Below, piece after piece: positions 1-6,418 of a stretch of DNA of 14,896 nt. The DNA is taken from the NCBI GenBank assembly GCA_003023165.1, contig PXSD01000080.1, forward strand, positions 1 through 14,896, written 5' to 3'. Each line of letters begins with the position of its first letter. Position 1 is the stretch's first letter. Source of the stretch: Halobacteriales archaeon QS_9_67_15. GTDB lineage: Archaea > Halobacteriota > Halobacteria > Halobacteriales > Haloarculaceae. The translations under genes were made by a program, and so were the position numbers. The notes beneath the pieces are model-generated. The model made no database searches. It was not told the DNA's origin and saw only the letters and a program-made list of their open reading frames with translations.

Positions 1-197
1 GTGTCACCGTCGTCGCGGACGCCTGCGTTGAGTGCAACGGTGCTGTCTACGTCCCTTGAAGCGCGGATGCCAGACCAGACGTTCGCCCGGCCTGCCGGTC
101 CGACCGCATCGAACAGACCGGTCGTGACCCCGGCTGGCACCTCGATAGGGCGTCGACCTGACGGCGCCGCCCGGTCCCGAACCAGCCGACGCCGCAC
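1..197 (-). CDS. partial unrecognised ORF running off the left edge
   Basis: An open frame of 65 codons starts at a GTG (195-197), ten bases after the stop of the broken glutamine amidotransferase, and continues past base 1 without a stop. Its start is arginine-rich, unlike most haloarchaeal proteins, but from about residue 18 it reads like a normal mixed protein (IEVPAGVTTGLFDAVG, then NVWSGIRASRDVDSTVALNA). A GTG at 138-140 is an alternative start. No family was recognised and no TATA-like box sits at the usual distance from either GTG. It may be the start of a real gene, a decayed piece, or an open frame left by GC-rich DNA. Confidence 0.25.
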   Translation of the reverse strand, partial: MRRRLVRDRAAPSGRRPIEVPAGVTTGLFDAVGPAGRANVWSGIRASRDVDSTVALNAGVRDDGD

Positions 198-206
198 CGC
201 TATTTT

Positions 207-965
207 TCACTCGGACGCCGACCCGGTCGCCCACTCCAGCGCTCGCACGAAGAACTCGTCGTAGCCGTCCCAGTCCATGACGCCGTAGCCCCACTTCGGA
301 CCGGGGTCAGACGCGTAGACCACCGTCCGCCCGTCGCCGAACGCGTCGACAGCCAATAGCGGGTTCCCATCCACCGTCATCAGTTCGGTCGCGTCATCGC
401 GCAGTCCGGCCACCTCGTTGTAGCCGTAGACCTCGGGGAACGACCCTGCGTCGAGGTGGTCGGTCACGTAGTGGTCCGCGTCGGTGAGCGTGACCGTCCC
501 ACCCTCCGGTCGCTCGACGCGGTCGTCGTAGACCGGTTCGATCTCGACGGGGAGCACGTCCTCCACGGGCGTCCCCTGCCAGTTCCCGACACCTTGGTAC
601 CCCTAGAAGGTCATCCAGCCGCCGCAGTAGAGCAGTGCGCCGCCGTCCTCGACGAACTCCCTGATGATCCGGAGGAGGTTCGGGCCGGGAATGGTGTCGG
701 GGTGGAAGTGCGGTTCGAGCGTCCCGCGAGAGAGGTCGCTGACGATGAGCGCGTCGTACTCGGCCAGTTCCTCGACCGACCGCGGAAACTCGGTCATCGT
801 CTCCAGTCCGTCGAGGTAGTCGACGTCGACCCCCTCGCGGTCCGAGAGCGCGTCCTTCAGCGGTTCGTAGTCGGTCACCTCCCGGTGGAACACCTGGAAG
901 GTGTCCGCGCCGACGAAGTACTGGTTGGCCTGTAGCTTGTGGTCACCGACGTAGAGTGCGTCCAT
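207..965 (-). pseudogene. ThuA-like class I glutamine amidotransferase, interrupted by an in-frame TAG
   Basis: The frame starts at ATG 963-965 (MDALYVGDHKLQANQYF) and reads 120 codons to a TAG at 603-605. It continues in the same frame, without loss of sequence, to a TGA at 207-209. The two halves join as ALLYCGGWMTF-stop-GYQGVGNWQGTPVEDVLPV and together give about 252 residues, the normal size for this family. ThuA-like/GATase1-like proteins have a flavodoxin-like alpha/beta fold, and the Cys in LLYCGGW sits where the nucleophile elbow is expected. From related proteins I infer the lost residue was probably Gln (CAG to TAG). A GTG at 564-566 could start only the C-terminal half and is unlikely to be a real start. 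The promoter looks intact. True substrates of the family are poorly known. Confidence 0.8.
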
Positions 966-991
966 TCGTCCCCTCTGAACGAGGCCACCGG

Positions 992-998
992 CTTAGTA
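992..998 (-). promoter_or_regulatory. TATA-like box of the broken amidotransferase gene
   Basis: On the minus strand this reads TACTAAG, inside GATACTAAG, about 27-33 bases before the ATG at 965. That spacing fits a leaderless haloarchaeal transcript. The promoter appears undamaged although the gene is interrupted. Confidence 0.4.
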
Positions 999-1069
999 TC
1001 TCTGGCCGTCGGCGGTGTCAGTCGACCTGACAGCGAGGACGAAAGCGGAAAACCCGGCGTTCGCCGCAC

Positions 1070-1076
1070 GATACTT
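1070..1076 (+). promoter_or_regulatory. TATA-like box of the broken flavin oxidoreductase gene
   Basis: GATACTT lies 26-32 bases before the ATG at 1102, a leaderless spacing. It resembles the box of the divergent neighbour (GATACTAAG). The 136-base gap thus seems to hold two back-to-back promoters. Confidence 0.4.
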
Positions 1077-1101
1077 CAGTGGACAGTCGTAACCCGACCC
1101 G

Positions 1102-1833
1102 ATGACAGGCCTGTTCTCGCCACTGGAACTCCGCGACACGACGATACCGAACCGCGTGATGGTCTCGCCGATGTACCAGTACTCCTGCGAGAGTCGCGAC
1201 GGGGTCGCCACCGAGTAGCACCACGTTCACCTCGGGTCCCGCGCCGTCGGCGGGGCCGGGCTCGTCATGGCCGAGGCCACCGCCGTCGAAGCGTGCGGCC
1301 GGATCACACCGCACGACCTCGGCATCTGGGACGACTACGGCGGCGACTCCGAGGGTCGCACTCGCCTCACGCGAGAGGTCACCGCGGCCGTGCGGGATGT
1401 CTGGCCCGACGACAAACCGGTGTTCGTCCGGGTCTCCGGGACCGACTGGTACGACGACCGCGACTCCTGGACCGCCGAGCAGTCCGCGCGGCTGGCCAGC
1501 CGACTCCACGAGGTCGGTGCCGACCTGGTCGACGTGTCCAGCGGCGCCATCGCGCCCGACTCCTACCCACCACAGGCGGGCCCCAACTACCAGCTCCCGC
1601 CGGCCGAAACCGTCCGAGAGCAGACAGAGAGCGACGTCGCCATCGGGACGGTCGGCGGGATCATCACGCCGGAACAGGCACAGGCAGCCGTCGCTAACGA
1701 CCGCGCCGACCTCGCCATCGTCGGCCGGGAGTTCCGCAGGGACCCGTACTTCGGTCTCCGCGCCGCCGACGCGCTCGACGCGACCGGCGAGGTGTCCGGT
1801 CCGCCCCAGTACCGTCGCGCGTTCGGGTTCTGA
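1102..1833 (+). pseudogene. Old Yellow Enzyme family NADH:flavin oxidoreductase, amber codon and internal deletion
   Basis: From ATG 1102 the frame reads MTGLFSPLELRDTTIPNRV, then SPMYQYSC, a clear OYE/YqjM/XenA-type N-terminus. It meets TAG at 1216-1218 (codon 39) in ATE-stop-HHVHLGSRAVGG, where relatives such as XenA have a Trp (DWH). The frame then stays open to TGA at 1831-1833. After HDLGIWDD it jumps directly to YGGDSEGRTRLTREV. In relatives roughly 120-130 residues lie between these two blocks, including the HAGRK segment and the substrate-binding His pair of the TIM barrel. The C-terminal FMN-binding part (VGGIITPEQA, AIVGREFRRDPYF) is retained. The total is about 243 codons against about 340-360 in the family. 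The deletion keeps frame. The gene cannot make a working barrel even if the TAG were read through. Confidence 0.88.
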
Positions 1834-1860
1834 GCGGCGGAACATCGTCCACCGGTCGGG

Positions 1861-2586
1861 TCAGTCATCGACCAGTTCGAACTCGACCCGGTCGACGTCC
1901 GCGCCCTTCGAGGTCCGGTCCGTGATCTCGATCCGTCCGATCTCGGCGGTCCGGTCGACGTGCGTCCCGCCGCAGGGGCAGAAGTCGAAGTCCTCGATCT
2001 CGACGACGCGGAGCGGGTCGACCGACTCGGGGATGAGGTCGAGTTGCGTCCGTCCCTCCGGAGTCTCGTCCTCGACGCGGTCGCGAGGCCGTTCGGCCTT
2101 CATCACGGGAAGATCGCGCTCGACGACGTCGTTGGCTTTCCGCTCGATGGTCTGTACGTCCGCCTCGTCGAAGTCGGCTGGCTCGAAGTCGAGGCGCGAG
2201 CGGTCCTCGTGGATCTGGTTGCCCGCTGTCGCCGCGTCAAACGCCTCCAGCGCGACGCGCGAGACGACGTGCTGGGCGGTGTGCATCCGCCGGAGTCGCT
2301 CGCGACGCTCACCGTCGATGCGACCGGAGACGGTCGCGCCCGATTCCGGCAACTCTCCCTCGACGTCCTCGAGCGAGTGTCGCACGTCGCCGTGGTCTTT
2401 CCGCACGTCGACGACCCGCGCTCGGCCGCCGTCCCACTCCAGGCGGCCCCGGTCGGCTGGCTGCCCGCCGCCCTCGGGGTAGAAGTACGTCCCGTCGAGG
2501 ACGACGTACTCCGGCGCGGCTTCGCTGACGGTCGCCTCGAACTCGGTCACGTCGTCGGCGTCCGGAAGGTAGCGGAGGTCTGTCAC
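1861..2586 (-). CDS. alaX: AlaX-type alanyl-tRNA editing protein
   Basis: This is a free-standing homologue of the AlaRS editing domain. AlaX proteins hydrolyse wrongly charged Ser-tRNA(Ala) (and Gly) in the cytoplasm. At 241 residues it matches the medium-length AlaX class. Visible hallmarks are the glycine motif YPEGGGQPADRG (residues 36-47), the HxxxH zinc motif HTAQH (102-106) and the CxxxH zinc motif CGGTH (205-209), so all four metal ligands are present. The start is GTG 2584-2586, supported by a TATA-like box 25-30 bases upstream and no in-frame alternative upstream. It lacks the AlaRS aminoacylation and tRNA-recognition domains. It is intact although its neighbours on both sides include broken genes. 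Confidence 0.92.
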   Translation of the reverse strand: MTDLRYLPDADDVTEFEATVSEAAPEYVVLDGTYFYPEGGGQPADRGRLEWDGGRARVVDVRKDHGDVRHSLEDVEGELPESGATVSGRIDGERRERLRRMHTAQHVVSRVALEAFDAATAGNQIHEDRSRLDFEPADFDEADVQTIERKANDVVERDLPVMKAERPRDRVEDETPEGRTQLDLIPESVDPLRVVEIEDFDFCPCGGTHVDRTAEIGRIEITDRTSKGADVDRVEFELVDD

Positions 2587-2610
2587 GCACTCCGGTACGG
2601 AGTGGTCCCA

Positions 2611-2616
2611 CTAAAA
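2611..2616 (-). promoter_or_regulatory. TATA-like box of alaX
   Basis: TTTTAG on the minus strand lies 25-30 bases before the GTG start, supporting that GTG as the leaderless transcript start. Confidence 0.5.
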
Positions 2617-2785
2617 CGGTCGCGCCGCGACCAGGTCTCGGGACCGAGGCAGCCCCACGCCCGCAGGCAGTCGCCGTCTACCCGTGAGCCGTTCGTCGTG
2701 AGCCGACGTCAAACGCGGCTCCTGTCCCGTGGCGGGCGATAGCGAGTGCGGCTTAGAGGGCTCCAGTCGCCGCTTGTCGCGGGGC

Positions 2786-2790
2786 TTTAT
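2786..2790 (+). promoter_or_regulatory. TATA-like box of the universal stress protein gene
   Basis: CTTTAT in GGGGCTTTATGCG lies about 26-30 bases before ATG 2816. It favours that ATG over the GTG at 2729, which would lie upstream of the promoter. Confidence 0.5.
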
Positions 2791-2815
2791 GCGTCTGCTC
2801 TCCCAACGGCTACCC

Positions 2816-3217
2816 ATGACAACGCTCGTCGTCGGGACGGACGCGGTGGAGTCGAGCGAACCGCTGGCCGAGTACCTCGCGACTGTCGTCGACGAGGACG
2901 ACACGGTCTACGTCGTCAACTCGCTCCTCGGCGGCGACGACACGACCGGCGAAGCGATCCGCAACGGCGAGGAGGCGATCGAGGCCGTCGCCGACGCGCT
3001 CGCCGACCGCCGGGTCGCCGTCGAGACCCACCAGCTCGTCCGCGGGAACGAACCCGTCGAGGACCTGCTCACGTTCGCCGACGAGGTGGACGCCGACGAG
3101 TTCGTCGTCGGCATCCGCAAGCGGACGCCGGTCGGCAAGGTGGTCTTCGGCTCCACCGGCCAGAACCTCCTGCTCGGGGCGGACCGACCGGTGCGCTGCG
3201 TCCCGCTCGTCGAGTAA
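2816..3217 (+). CDS. universal stress protein (UspA family)
   Basis: A 133-residue single-domain Usp protein. The N-terminus MTTLVVGTDA has the first beta strand and the nucleotide-contacting Asp. The C-terminus carries the ATP-binding-type loop VVGIRKRTPVGKVVFGST (residues 97-114), with Gly99, Gly107, Gly112 and Ser113, followed by the strand VRCVPLVE. Usp proteins form dimers and bind ATP or act as stress-linked switches; the specific role here cannot be read from sequence. I chose ATG 2816 because it starts the conserved strand and follows the TATA-like box at leaderless spacing. It is divergent from alaX across a 229-base gap. No partner transporter or kinase lies next to it. Confidence 0.88.
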   Translation: MTTLVVGTDAVESSEPLAEYLATVVDEDDTVYVVNSLLGGDDTTGEAIRNGEEAIEAVADALADRRVAVETHQLVRGNEPVEDLLTFADEVDADEFVVGIRKRTPVGKVVFGSTGQNLLLGADRPVRCVPLVE

Positions 3218-3350
3218 CCGCGGTCTCCGCTTTCGTCGCTCGAACGACGACCGGTGAGCGGTGTCGCTCCCCGACCGCCGGCAGACCGACCGTGTCACCA
3301 CAAGACACATCCGGCAGATCCGCGAAGCCACACGTGAACTCAACCGTCTT

Positions 3351-3662
3351 ATGTCCACAGACCGCTCGCTCGCGTCCGACTGGGAGTTCTGGCACGCGCT
3401 GGCGGTTGGCTCGCTCCTCGTGTGGATCTGGGCACAGGCGAGTCGATTCCGGCTGATGGGGCTCCTCCAGTCGCTGACGTGGGCCGTCCACGGGACGGTT
3501 CCGTACGTCCCGCAGGCGTCGCTCGACCGGGTTCGGCCGGTCGTCGACACGCTCGTGGCGCTGTGGTTTTCCGTCGCGGTCGCGAGTTTCGTCTGTGGTT
3601 TTTTCGTGTTTCACACCCACGCCGAGACGGGGACCGAACCGGAATGGTCCGGAGACGATTGA
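3351..3662 (+). CDS. small membrane protein with two predicted helices
   Basis: From ATG 3351 (MSTDRSLASDWEFWHALAVGS) the product is 103 residues. Two hydrophobic segments are visible, ALAVGSLLVWIWAQA near the N-terminus and LVALWFSVAVASFVCGFFVF near the C-terminus. An amphipathic middle and an acidic tail (TGTEPEWSGDD) complete it. The frame is open upstream to GTG 3261, but that extension is rich in Arg and unlike haloarchaeal proteins, so the shorter form is preferred. No clear TATA box sits 25-30 bases before either start. I do not recognise a family. The gene ends 57 bases before the broken coiled-coil gene on the same strand. Confidence 0.6.
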   Translation: MSTDRSLASDWEFWHALAVGSLLVWIWAQASRFRLMGLLQSLTWAVHGTVPYVPQASLDRVRPVVDTLVALWFSVAVASFVCGFFVFHTHAETGTEPEWSGDD

Positions 3663-3719
3663 GGACCGTACCGAAGCCGTTCACCGCAAGAACTTTTGAG
3701 GGGAGTCGAGAATCTCTAC

Positions 3720-3912
3720 ATGGACACGTGAGAATCTGGCGACTGCGAGCGAGACGCTCGAATCGGTCGACGAAACCACCGATGACGCCGGGGAGCGGCT
3801 GGAGAGCCTCGCCGACCAGCTCGACACGCTCGCGACCCGCGACGTGAGCGACCAGATCGGGTCCGCACACGAGTCCGTGACCGCCTTCCGCGAGACCGTC
3901 GAGGGCGTCTAG
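3720..3912 (+). pseudogene. small acidic coiled-coil protein gene, frameshifted after the start codon
   Basis: A coding-like frame reads TRENLATASETLESVDETTDD and ends VTAFRETVEGV at TAG 3910-3912. It is acidic and helical, like a family of about 90-residue haloarchaeal proteins that I associate from memory with DUF7553. It has no usable start in frame: an in-frame TGA lies upstream and the first codons are TGG ACA CGT GAG. Removing one G from the ATGG at 3720-3723 would give ATG ACA CGT GAG (MTRE), the expected start. As it stands, ATG 3720 reads only three codons before TGA. About 60 residues remain, so a middle segment may also be lost. A TATA-like ACTTTTGA about 25-32 bases before the ATG suggests the promoter survives. 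Confidence 0.6.
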
Positions 3913-3927
3913 GAACCATCTTTTTCC

Positions 3928-3956
3928 CGAGGGGGTCGCCGACTGCGACCCCCTCG
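3928..3956. terminator. perfect 12-bp hairpin flanked by T-run and A-run
   Basis: Left arm CGAGGGGGTCGC (3928-3939), loop CGACT, right arm GCGACCCCCTCG (3945-3956). A run of five T precedes it and a run of A follows it, so it could act for either strand. It lies 15 bases after the broken coiled-coil gene. Haloarchaeal termination relies mainly on T-runs, so calling it a terminator is an inference from position and structure. Confidence 0.4.
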
Positions 3957-3977
3957 ACAAAAACATGGGTGAAAAAG

Positions 3978-4029
3978 CGCGGCTCGCGCTACGCGCTCGC
4001 CGCGTGAACCGCGCGCCGCAGGCGCGCGG
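3978..4029. repeat. two adjacent palindromes with three-base loops
   Basis: The first palindrome (3978-4004) pairs CGCGGCTCGCGC with GCGCTCGCCGCG around loop TAC, 10 of 12 positions matching. The second (4009-4029) pairs CCGCGCGCC with GGCGCGCGG perfectly around loop GCA. The 9-3-9 layout of the second is the same as two hairpins at the right edge of the window (14825-14845 and 14853-14873). Confidence 0.6.
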
Positions 4030-4132
4030 ATGCTCGTTGCAGATGCTGTAGGTATTGGGCTAGCATCCACCGGGCGACCGACGAAACCTCGTCAAAGCTG
4101 GTGCTGACGGTGTTTTTTACCCTGGTTTTCAC
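3989..4132 (-). CDS. doubtful small ORF ending in palindromic DNA
   Basis: From GTG 4130-4132 the frame gives 47 residues, starting VKTRVKNTVSTSFDEVSSVA and continuing RWMLAQYLQHLQRASARL to a TAG at 3989-3991. The first half looks like a plausible helical protein. The last quarter is encoded by the palindromes at 3978-4029. The codons (AAA, GTA, TTT, CTA, CAA, GCA) are much richer in A/T at the third position than in neighbouring genes, which suggests either transferred DNA or chance. The frame is open further upstream to ATG 4217-4219, but that part is Arg-rich. I see no TATA box at leaderless spacing. It could be the remnant of a longer gene. Confidence 0.25.
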   Translation of the reverse strand: MKTRVKNTVSTSFDEVSSVARWMLAQYLQHLQRASARLRRAVHAASA

Positions 4133-4264
4133 GAGTGATTCCCATAGAGAGCGGACCGACCGAGGTACCCGAGCGGTAAAGGATAGGTTTTTGATACGAA
4201 CCGAACCCCGCCGGGCCACCAGTGTCGGAGACGAGCGCGAGCCGACCGGGAGGCGGAGGGTCGG

Positions 4265-4633
4265 TCAGGACTCTCGCCGGTAGAGGACCACCAACAGCGC
4301 GACCAGCGCGACCTGTGCCCCCTTGTCGATGAAGCCGACCGCGGAGAAGTCGGGTGCGTTGATGACGTACCATGCGACGACCTGCCCCAGCGTGAACGGG
4401 ATGCCCAGCAGGTAGACGAGCGGTCGCCGGTAGTTCGCGGCGACCGCCGCCGAGCCCGCGACGAAACCGATACCGGCGACCAGGAACGACCAGCCTATCG
4501 GACTCTCGATGAAGTTCACACCGAGGAAGAGGTGGAGCAAGCCCGAGACGACGGCCAGTGCGATGCCGGCCAGGTGGAGCGCCGACAGTGACTCTCGCTT
4601 GACGACAGTTTGCGATGCGGTATCGGTCGCCAT
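4265..4633 (-). CDS. four-helix membrane protein of unknown function
   Basis: From ATG 4631-4633 (MATDTASQTVVKRESLSALH) the protein has 122 residues and four hydrophobic segments: LHLAGIALAVVSGLLHLFLG, SFLVAGIGFVAGSAAVAANY, LVYLLGIPFTLGQVVAWYVI and KGAQVALVALLVVLY. The short N-terminal tail is probably cytoplasmic. The layout resembles small haloarchaeal membrane proteins of the DUF7475 kind, from memory only. The upstream ATG at 4711 would add a soluble, uncharacteristic 26 residues and is not preferred. It lies 103 bases from the end of the ornithine cyclodeaminase gene on the same strand, so co-transcription is possible but not shown. Confidence 0.75.
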   Translation of the reverse strand: MATDTASQTVVKRESLSALHLAGIALAVVSGLLHLFLGVNFIESPIGWSFLVAGIGFVAGSAAVAANYRRPLVYLLGIPFTLGQVVAWYVINAPDFSAVGFIDKGAQVALVALLVVLYRRES

Positions 4634-4736
4634 ATCCCCATTTAGGACAGGCGTCTTTTCAATCCACGGTCGGTCTGACGCGTTCACGGAGCGGCCCTCT
4701 TCCGCAGTCACGGACGGTTCGGTCGCGAAGGGGTTC

Positions 4737-5978
4737 TCACTCCGCGTCCAGCAGATGGTCTGCCAGGATCGGGACGAACGTGCCGATGTCGGTGACCATC
4801 CCGACAGCCTGGTCGCTCCCGCGGTCGAGCAGTTGGGTTACCGTCGCCGGGTTGATGTCGACGCAGACCGTTCGGGTGGTCGAGGGGAGGCAGTTCCCGA
4901 CAGCTACGGAGTGCAACAGCGTCGAGAGCATGAGCACTAGATCCGCCTCGTGGGCCTGCTCGCGGATGGCGTTCTGGGCCTCGGTGGAGTCTGTGATCGT
5001 GTCGGGCAGCGGACCGTCGTCGCGGATGGACCCGGCGACGACGAACGGCACGTCGTTCTCGACGCACTCGTACATCACGCCCGACTCGACGGTGCCGCTC
5101 TCGACGGCGTCCTCGATGCCGCCCTCGCGGATGACCTCGGAAATGGTGTAGATGTGGTGTTTGTGGCCCTTCCGCGGGTGGTCGAGCGACTCCGTGTCCA
5201 TCCCCAGCGAGGTGCCGTAGAGGTCGCGTTCGAGGTCGTGGACGGCGAACCCGTTCCCGATGGAGAGCATGTCGACGAACCCCTCGCGGACGAGGCGAGC
5301 CATGTCTTCGCGAGCGCCGGAGTGGATGAGCGCCGGGCCACAGACCGCGAGCACTGTTCCGCCCTCGCGTTTGGTCTCCTCGATGGCGTCGCCGACCTGT
5401 CGGATCGTCGACTCCGACGGGCGTTCCGACGAGACGCCGCCCCGCATGAACCCGAAGGCGCCCTCGCGGTCGCGGGGCCGCTCCGGCGGGTTCACTCTGA
5501 TGCCCGTCTCGCCGGTGACGACGAAGTCGCCTTCCTCGACGCCGCTGAGAACGGCCGTGTACGCCTGCGGGTCGGCGTCGTCGTCTCCTACCCCTTCTAC
5601 GAGCACGGCGCAGTCCATCTCGATGTCCTCGACCGCGACCCACTCGCCGTCGATGCGGACCTCGGTCGGGTGGTTCGTCGTCGAGTAGAAGTCGTGGGGG
5701 ACGACCTTGTCCTTCGGAGCGCGCTGGAGCGTGGCGTCCTTGGGGTCGGACGGGTTCGCGCCGTTCTGGTGGAGTTCGTGGACGATGGACTGGAGCGTCT
5801 CCTCGTCTTCGGCCTCGACGAGCAGGCGAGCATAGGACTCCTCGTTCTCGTGGCGGCCGATGCGGAACTCCTCGACGTCGAACGAGCCACCGAGGTCCAT
5901 GATGATACCGAAGGCGGCGCCCATCATTCCCGAGTCGATGATGTGACCCTCTAACTCGACTTCGCGCGCGGCGGTCAT
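4737..5978 (-). CDS. archaeal ornithine cyclodeaminase (LOR/SDH family, TIGR00300-type)
   Basis: From ATG 5976-5978 (MTAAREVELEGHIIDSGMMG) the protein has 413 residues. The N-terminal part (VELEGHIIDSGMMGAAFGII, then RIGRHENEESYARLLVEA) is the conserved region shared with LOR/SDH-related proteins. The middle and C-terminal parts (LAVCGPALIHSG, MLSIGNGFAVHDLERDLYG, GHKHHIYTISEVIREGG, FVVAGSIRDDGPLPD) match the archaeal family in which members convert ornithine to proline and ammonia. This family is unrelated to bacterial mu-crystallin-type cyclodeaminases. The reaction links arginine breakdown to proline. An upstream ATG at 6053 would add 25 residues not seen in the family. A TTACT element about 25 bases upstream of the chosen ATG fits a leaderless start. 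No arginine-pathway gene lies next to it. Confidence 0.85.
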   Translation of the reverse strand: MTAAREVELEGHIIDSGMMGAAFGIIMDLGGSFDVEEFRIGRHENEESYARLLVEAEDEETLQSIVHELHQNGANPSDPKDATLQRAPKDKVVPHDFYSTTNHPTEVRIDGEWVAVEDIEMDCAVLVEGVGDDDADPQAYTAVLSGVEEGDFVVTGETGIRVNPPERPRDREGAFGFMRGGVSSERPSESTIRQVGDAIEETKREGGTVLAVCGPALIHSGAREDMARLVREGFVDMLSIGNGFAVHDLERDLYGTSLGMDTESLDHPRKGHKHHIYTISEVIREGGIEDAVESGTVESGVMYECVENDVPFVVAGSIRDDGPLPDTITDSTEAQNAIREQAHEADLVLMLSTLLHSVAVGNCLPSTTRTVCVDINPATVTQLLDRGSDQAVGMVTDIGTFVPILADHLLDAE

Positions 5979-6091
5979 GCCCGGAGCATCGGTGCCACCG
6001 AGTAAGTCGCTTTGGATGTACGGGGCTCCACCGTGTCCGGCCGAGACGGGCATCGATCCGCTTACACCCGTCGGCGTCTAAGGGTCGAGCG

Positions 6092-6343
6092 ATGGACCGC
6101 GCAGACGTCGCCACGGCGCTCGCACTGCTCGTCGGGGTCGCTCTGACGGGACAACTGGCCGGACTCGTCGAGTCCGCCGGGTTCCCGCTGCTCGGGTCTG
6201 CCGTCTGGCCGGTCGGGTACGGTAGCATCGTCCTCGCGGCGTGGTACGTCTGGATCCGCCCCCTCGACCTGCGCGCTCCCACCCCCGGCGACGGCGACCC
6301 GTGGGACGCCGAAACCGACGAGTCCACCGAACCGGAGCCGTAG
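6092..6343 (+). CDS. small two-helix membrane protein
   Basis: This 83-residue protein starts MDRADVATALALLVGVALTG. It has two hydrophobic segments (VATALALLVGVALTGQLAGL and WPVGYGSIVLAAWYVWI) and a proline-rich, acidic soluble tail ending in DAETDESTEPEP. A CTTACA element about 27 bases before the ATG fits a leaderless promoter, and it ends in TAG. It is divergent from the cyclodeaminase gene and sits just upstream of the metal ATPase promoter. I do not recognise a named family and have no evidence that it works with the ATPase. Confidence 0.7.
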   Translation: MDRADVATALALLVGVALTGQLAGLVESAGFPLLGSAVWPVGYGSIVLAAWYVWIRPLDLRAPTPGDGDPWDAETDESTEPEP

Positions 6344-6350
6344 TCGGCCC

Positions 6351-6385
6351 GTATTAATAAATCTCTGCGGAATATTTAATAATAC
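6351..6385 (+). promoter_or_regulatory. AT-rich 14-bp dyad, candidate operator of the metal ATPase
   Basis: GTATTAATAAATCT (6351-6364) and ATATTTAATAATAC (6372-6385) form an inverted repeat matching at 12 of 14 positions with a 7-base spacer. The arm centres are 21 bases apart, two helical turns. It lies in an AT-rich island between the small membrane protein and the ATPase, about 35 bases upstream of the ATPase TATA-like box. Operators of ArsR/SmtB-type metal sensors are AT-rich dyads of similar scale, so a repressor or activator site is plausible. No regulator gene lies in the window. Confidence 0.45.
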
Positions 6386-6418
6386 GGAACAATAAACCCC
6401 CGTTTTGTAGCAGTAGAG

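Larger units (their letters stand above)
3913..4264. other. hairpin-rich intergenic stretch
   Basis: This 352-base gap lies between the broken coiled-coil gene (plus) and the four-helix membrane protein (minus, ending here). It contains the 12-bp hairpin at 3928-3956, an imperfect palindrome at 3978-4004, a perfect one at 4009-4029, and one doubtful minus-strand ORF. The part from about 4030 to 4200 is less GC-rich than the genes around it. I saw no tRNA or mobile-element ends. Confidence 0.5.

Noticed and set aside
603..1218. Pyrrolysine or other amber recoding as an explanation for the two in-frame TAGs
   Set aside because: Three intact genes in the window end with TAG, the OYE gene also has a disabling deletion, and neither position is a typical recoded active-site residue. 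It would need pyl genes elsewhere in the genome.
939..1697. Long plus-strand frame across the intergenic gap and the broken OYE gene
   Set aside because: It is extremely Arg-rich and shifts out of the clearly OYE-like frame; it is a shadow of GC-rich coding DNA.
3261..3350. Upstream GTG extension of the small membrane protein at 3351
   Set aside because: The added 30 residues are Arg-rich and unlike the rest; the ATG at 3351 gives a compact two-helix protein.
4160..4225. tRNA-like look of GAGGTACCCGAGCGGTAAAG and following bases
   Set aside because: The D-arm-like piece is not followed by a pairing anticodon arm or a GTTC-type T arm, and no acceptor stem could be drawn.
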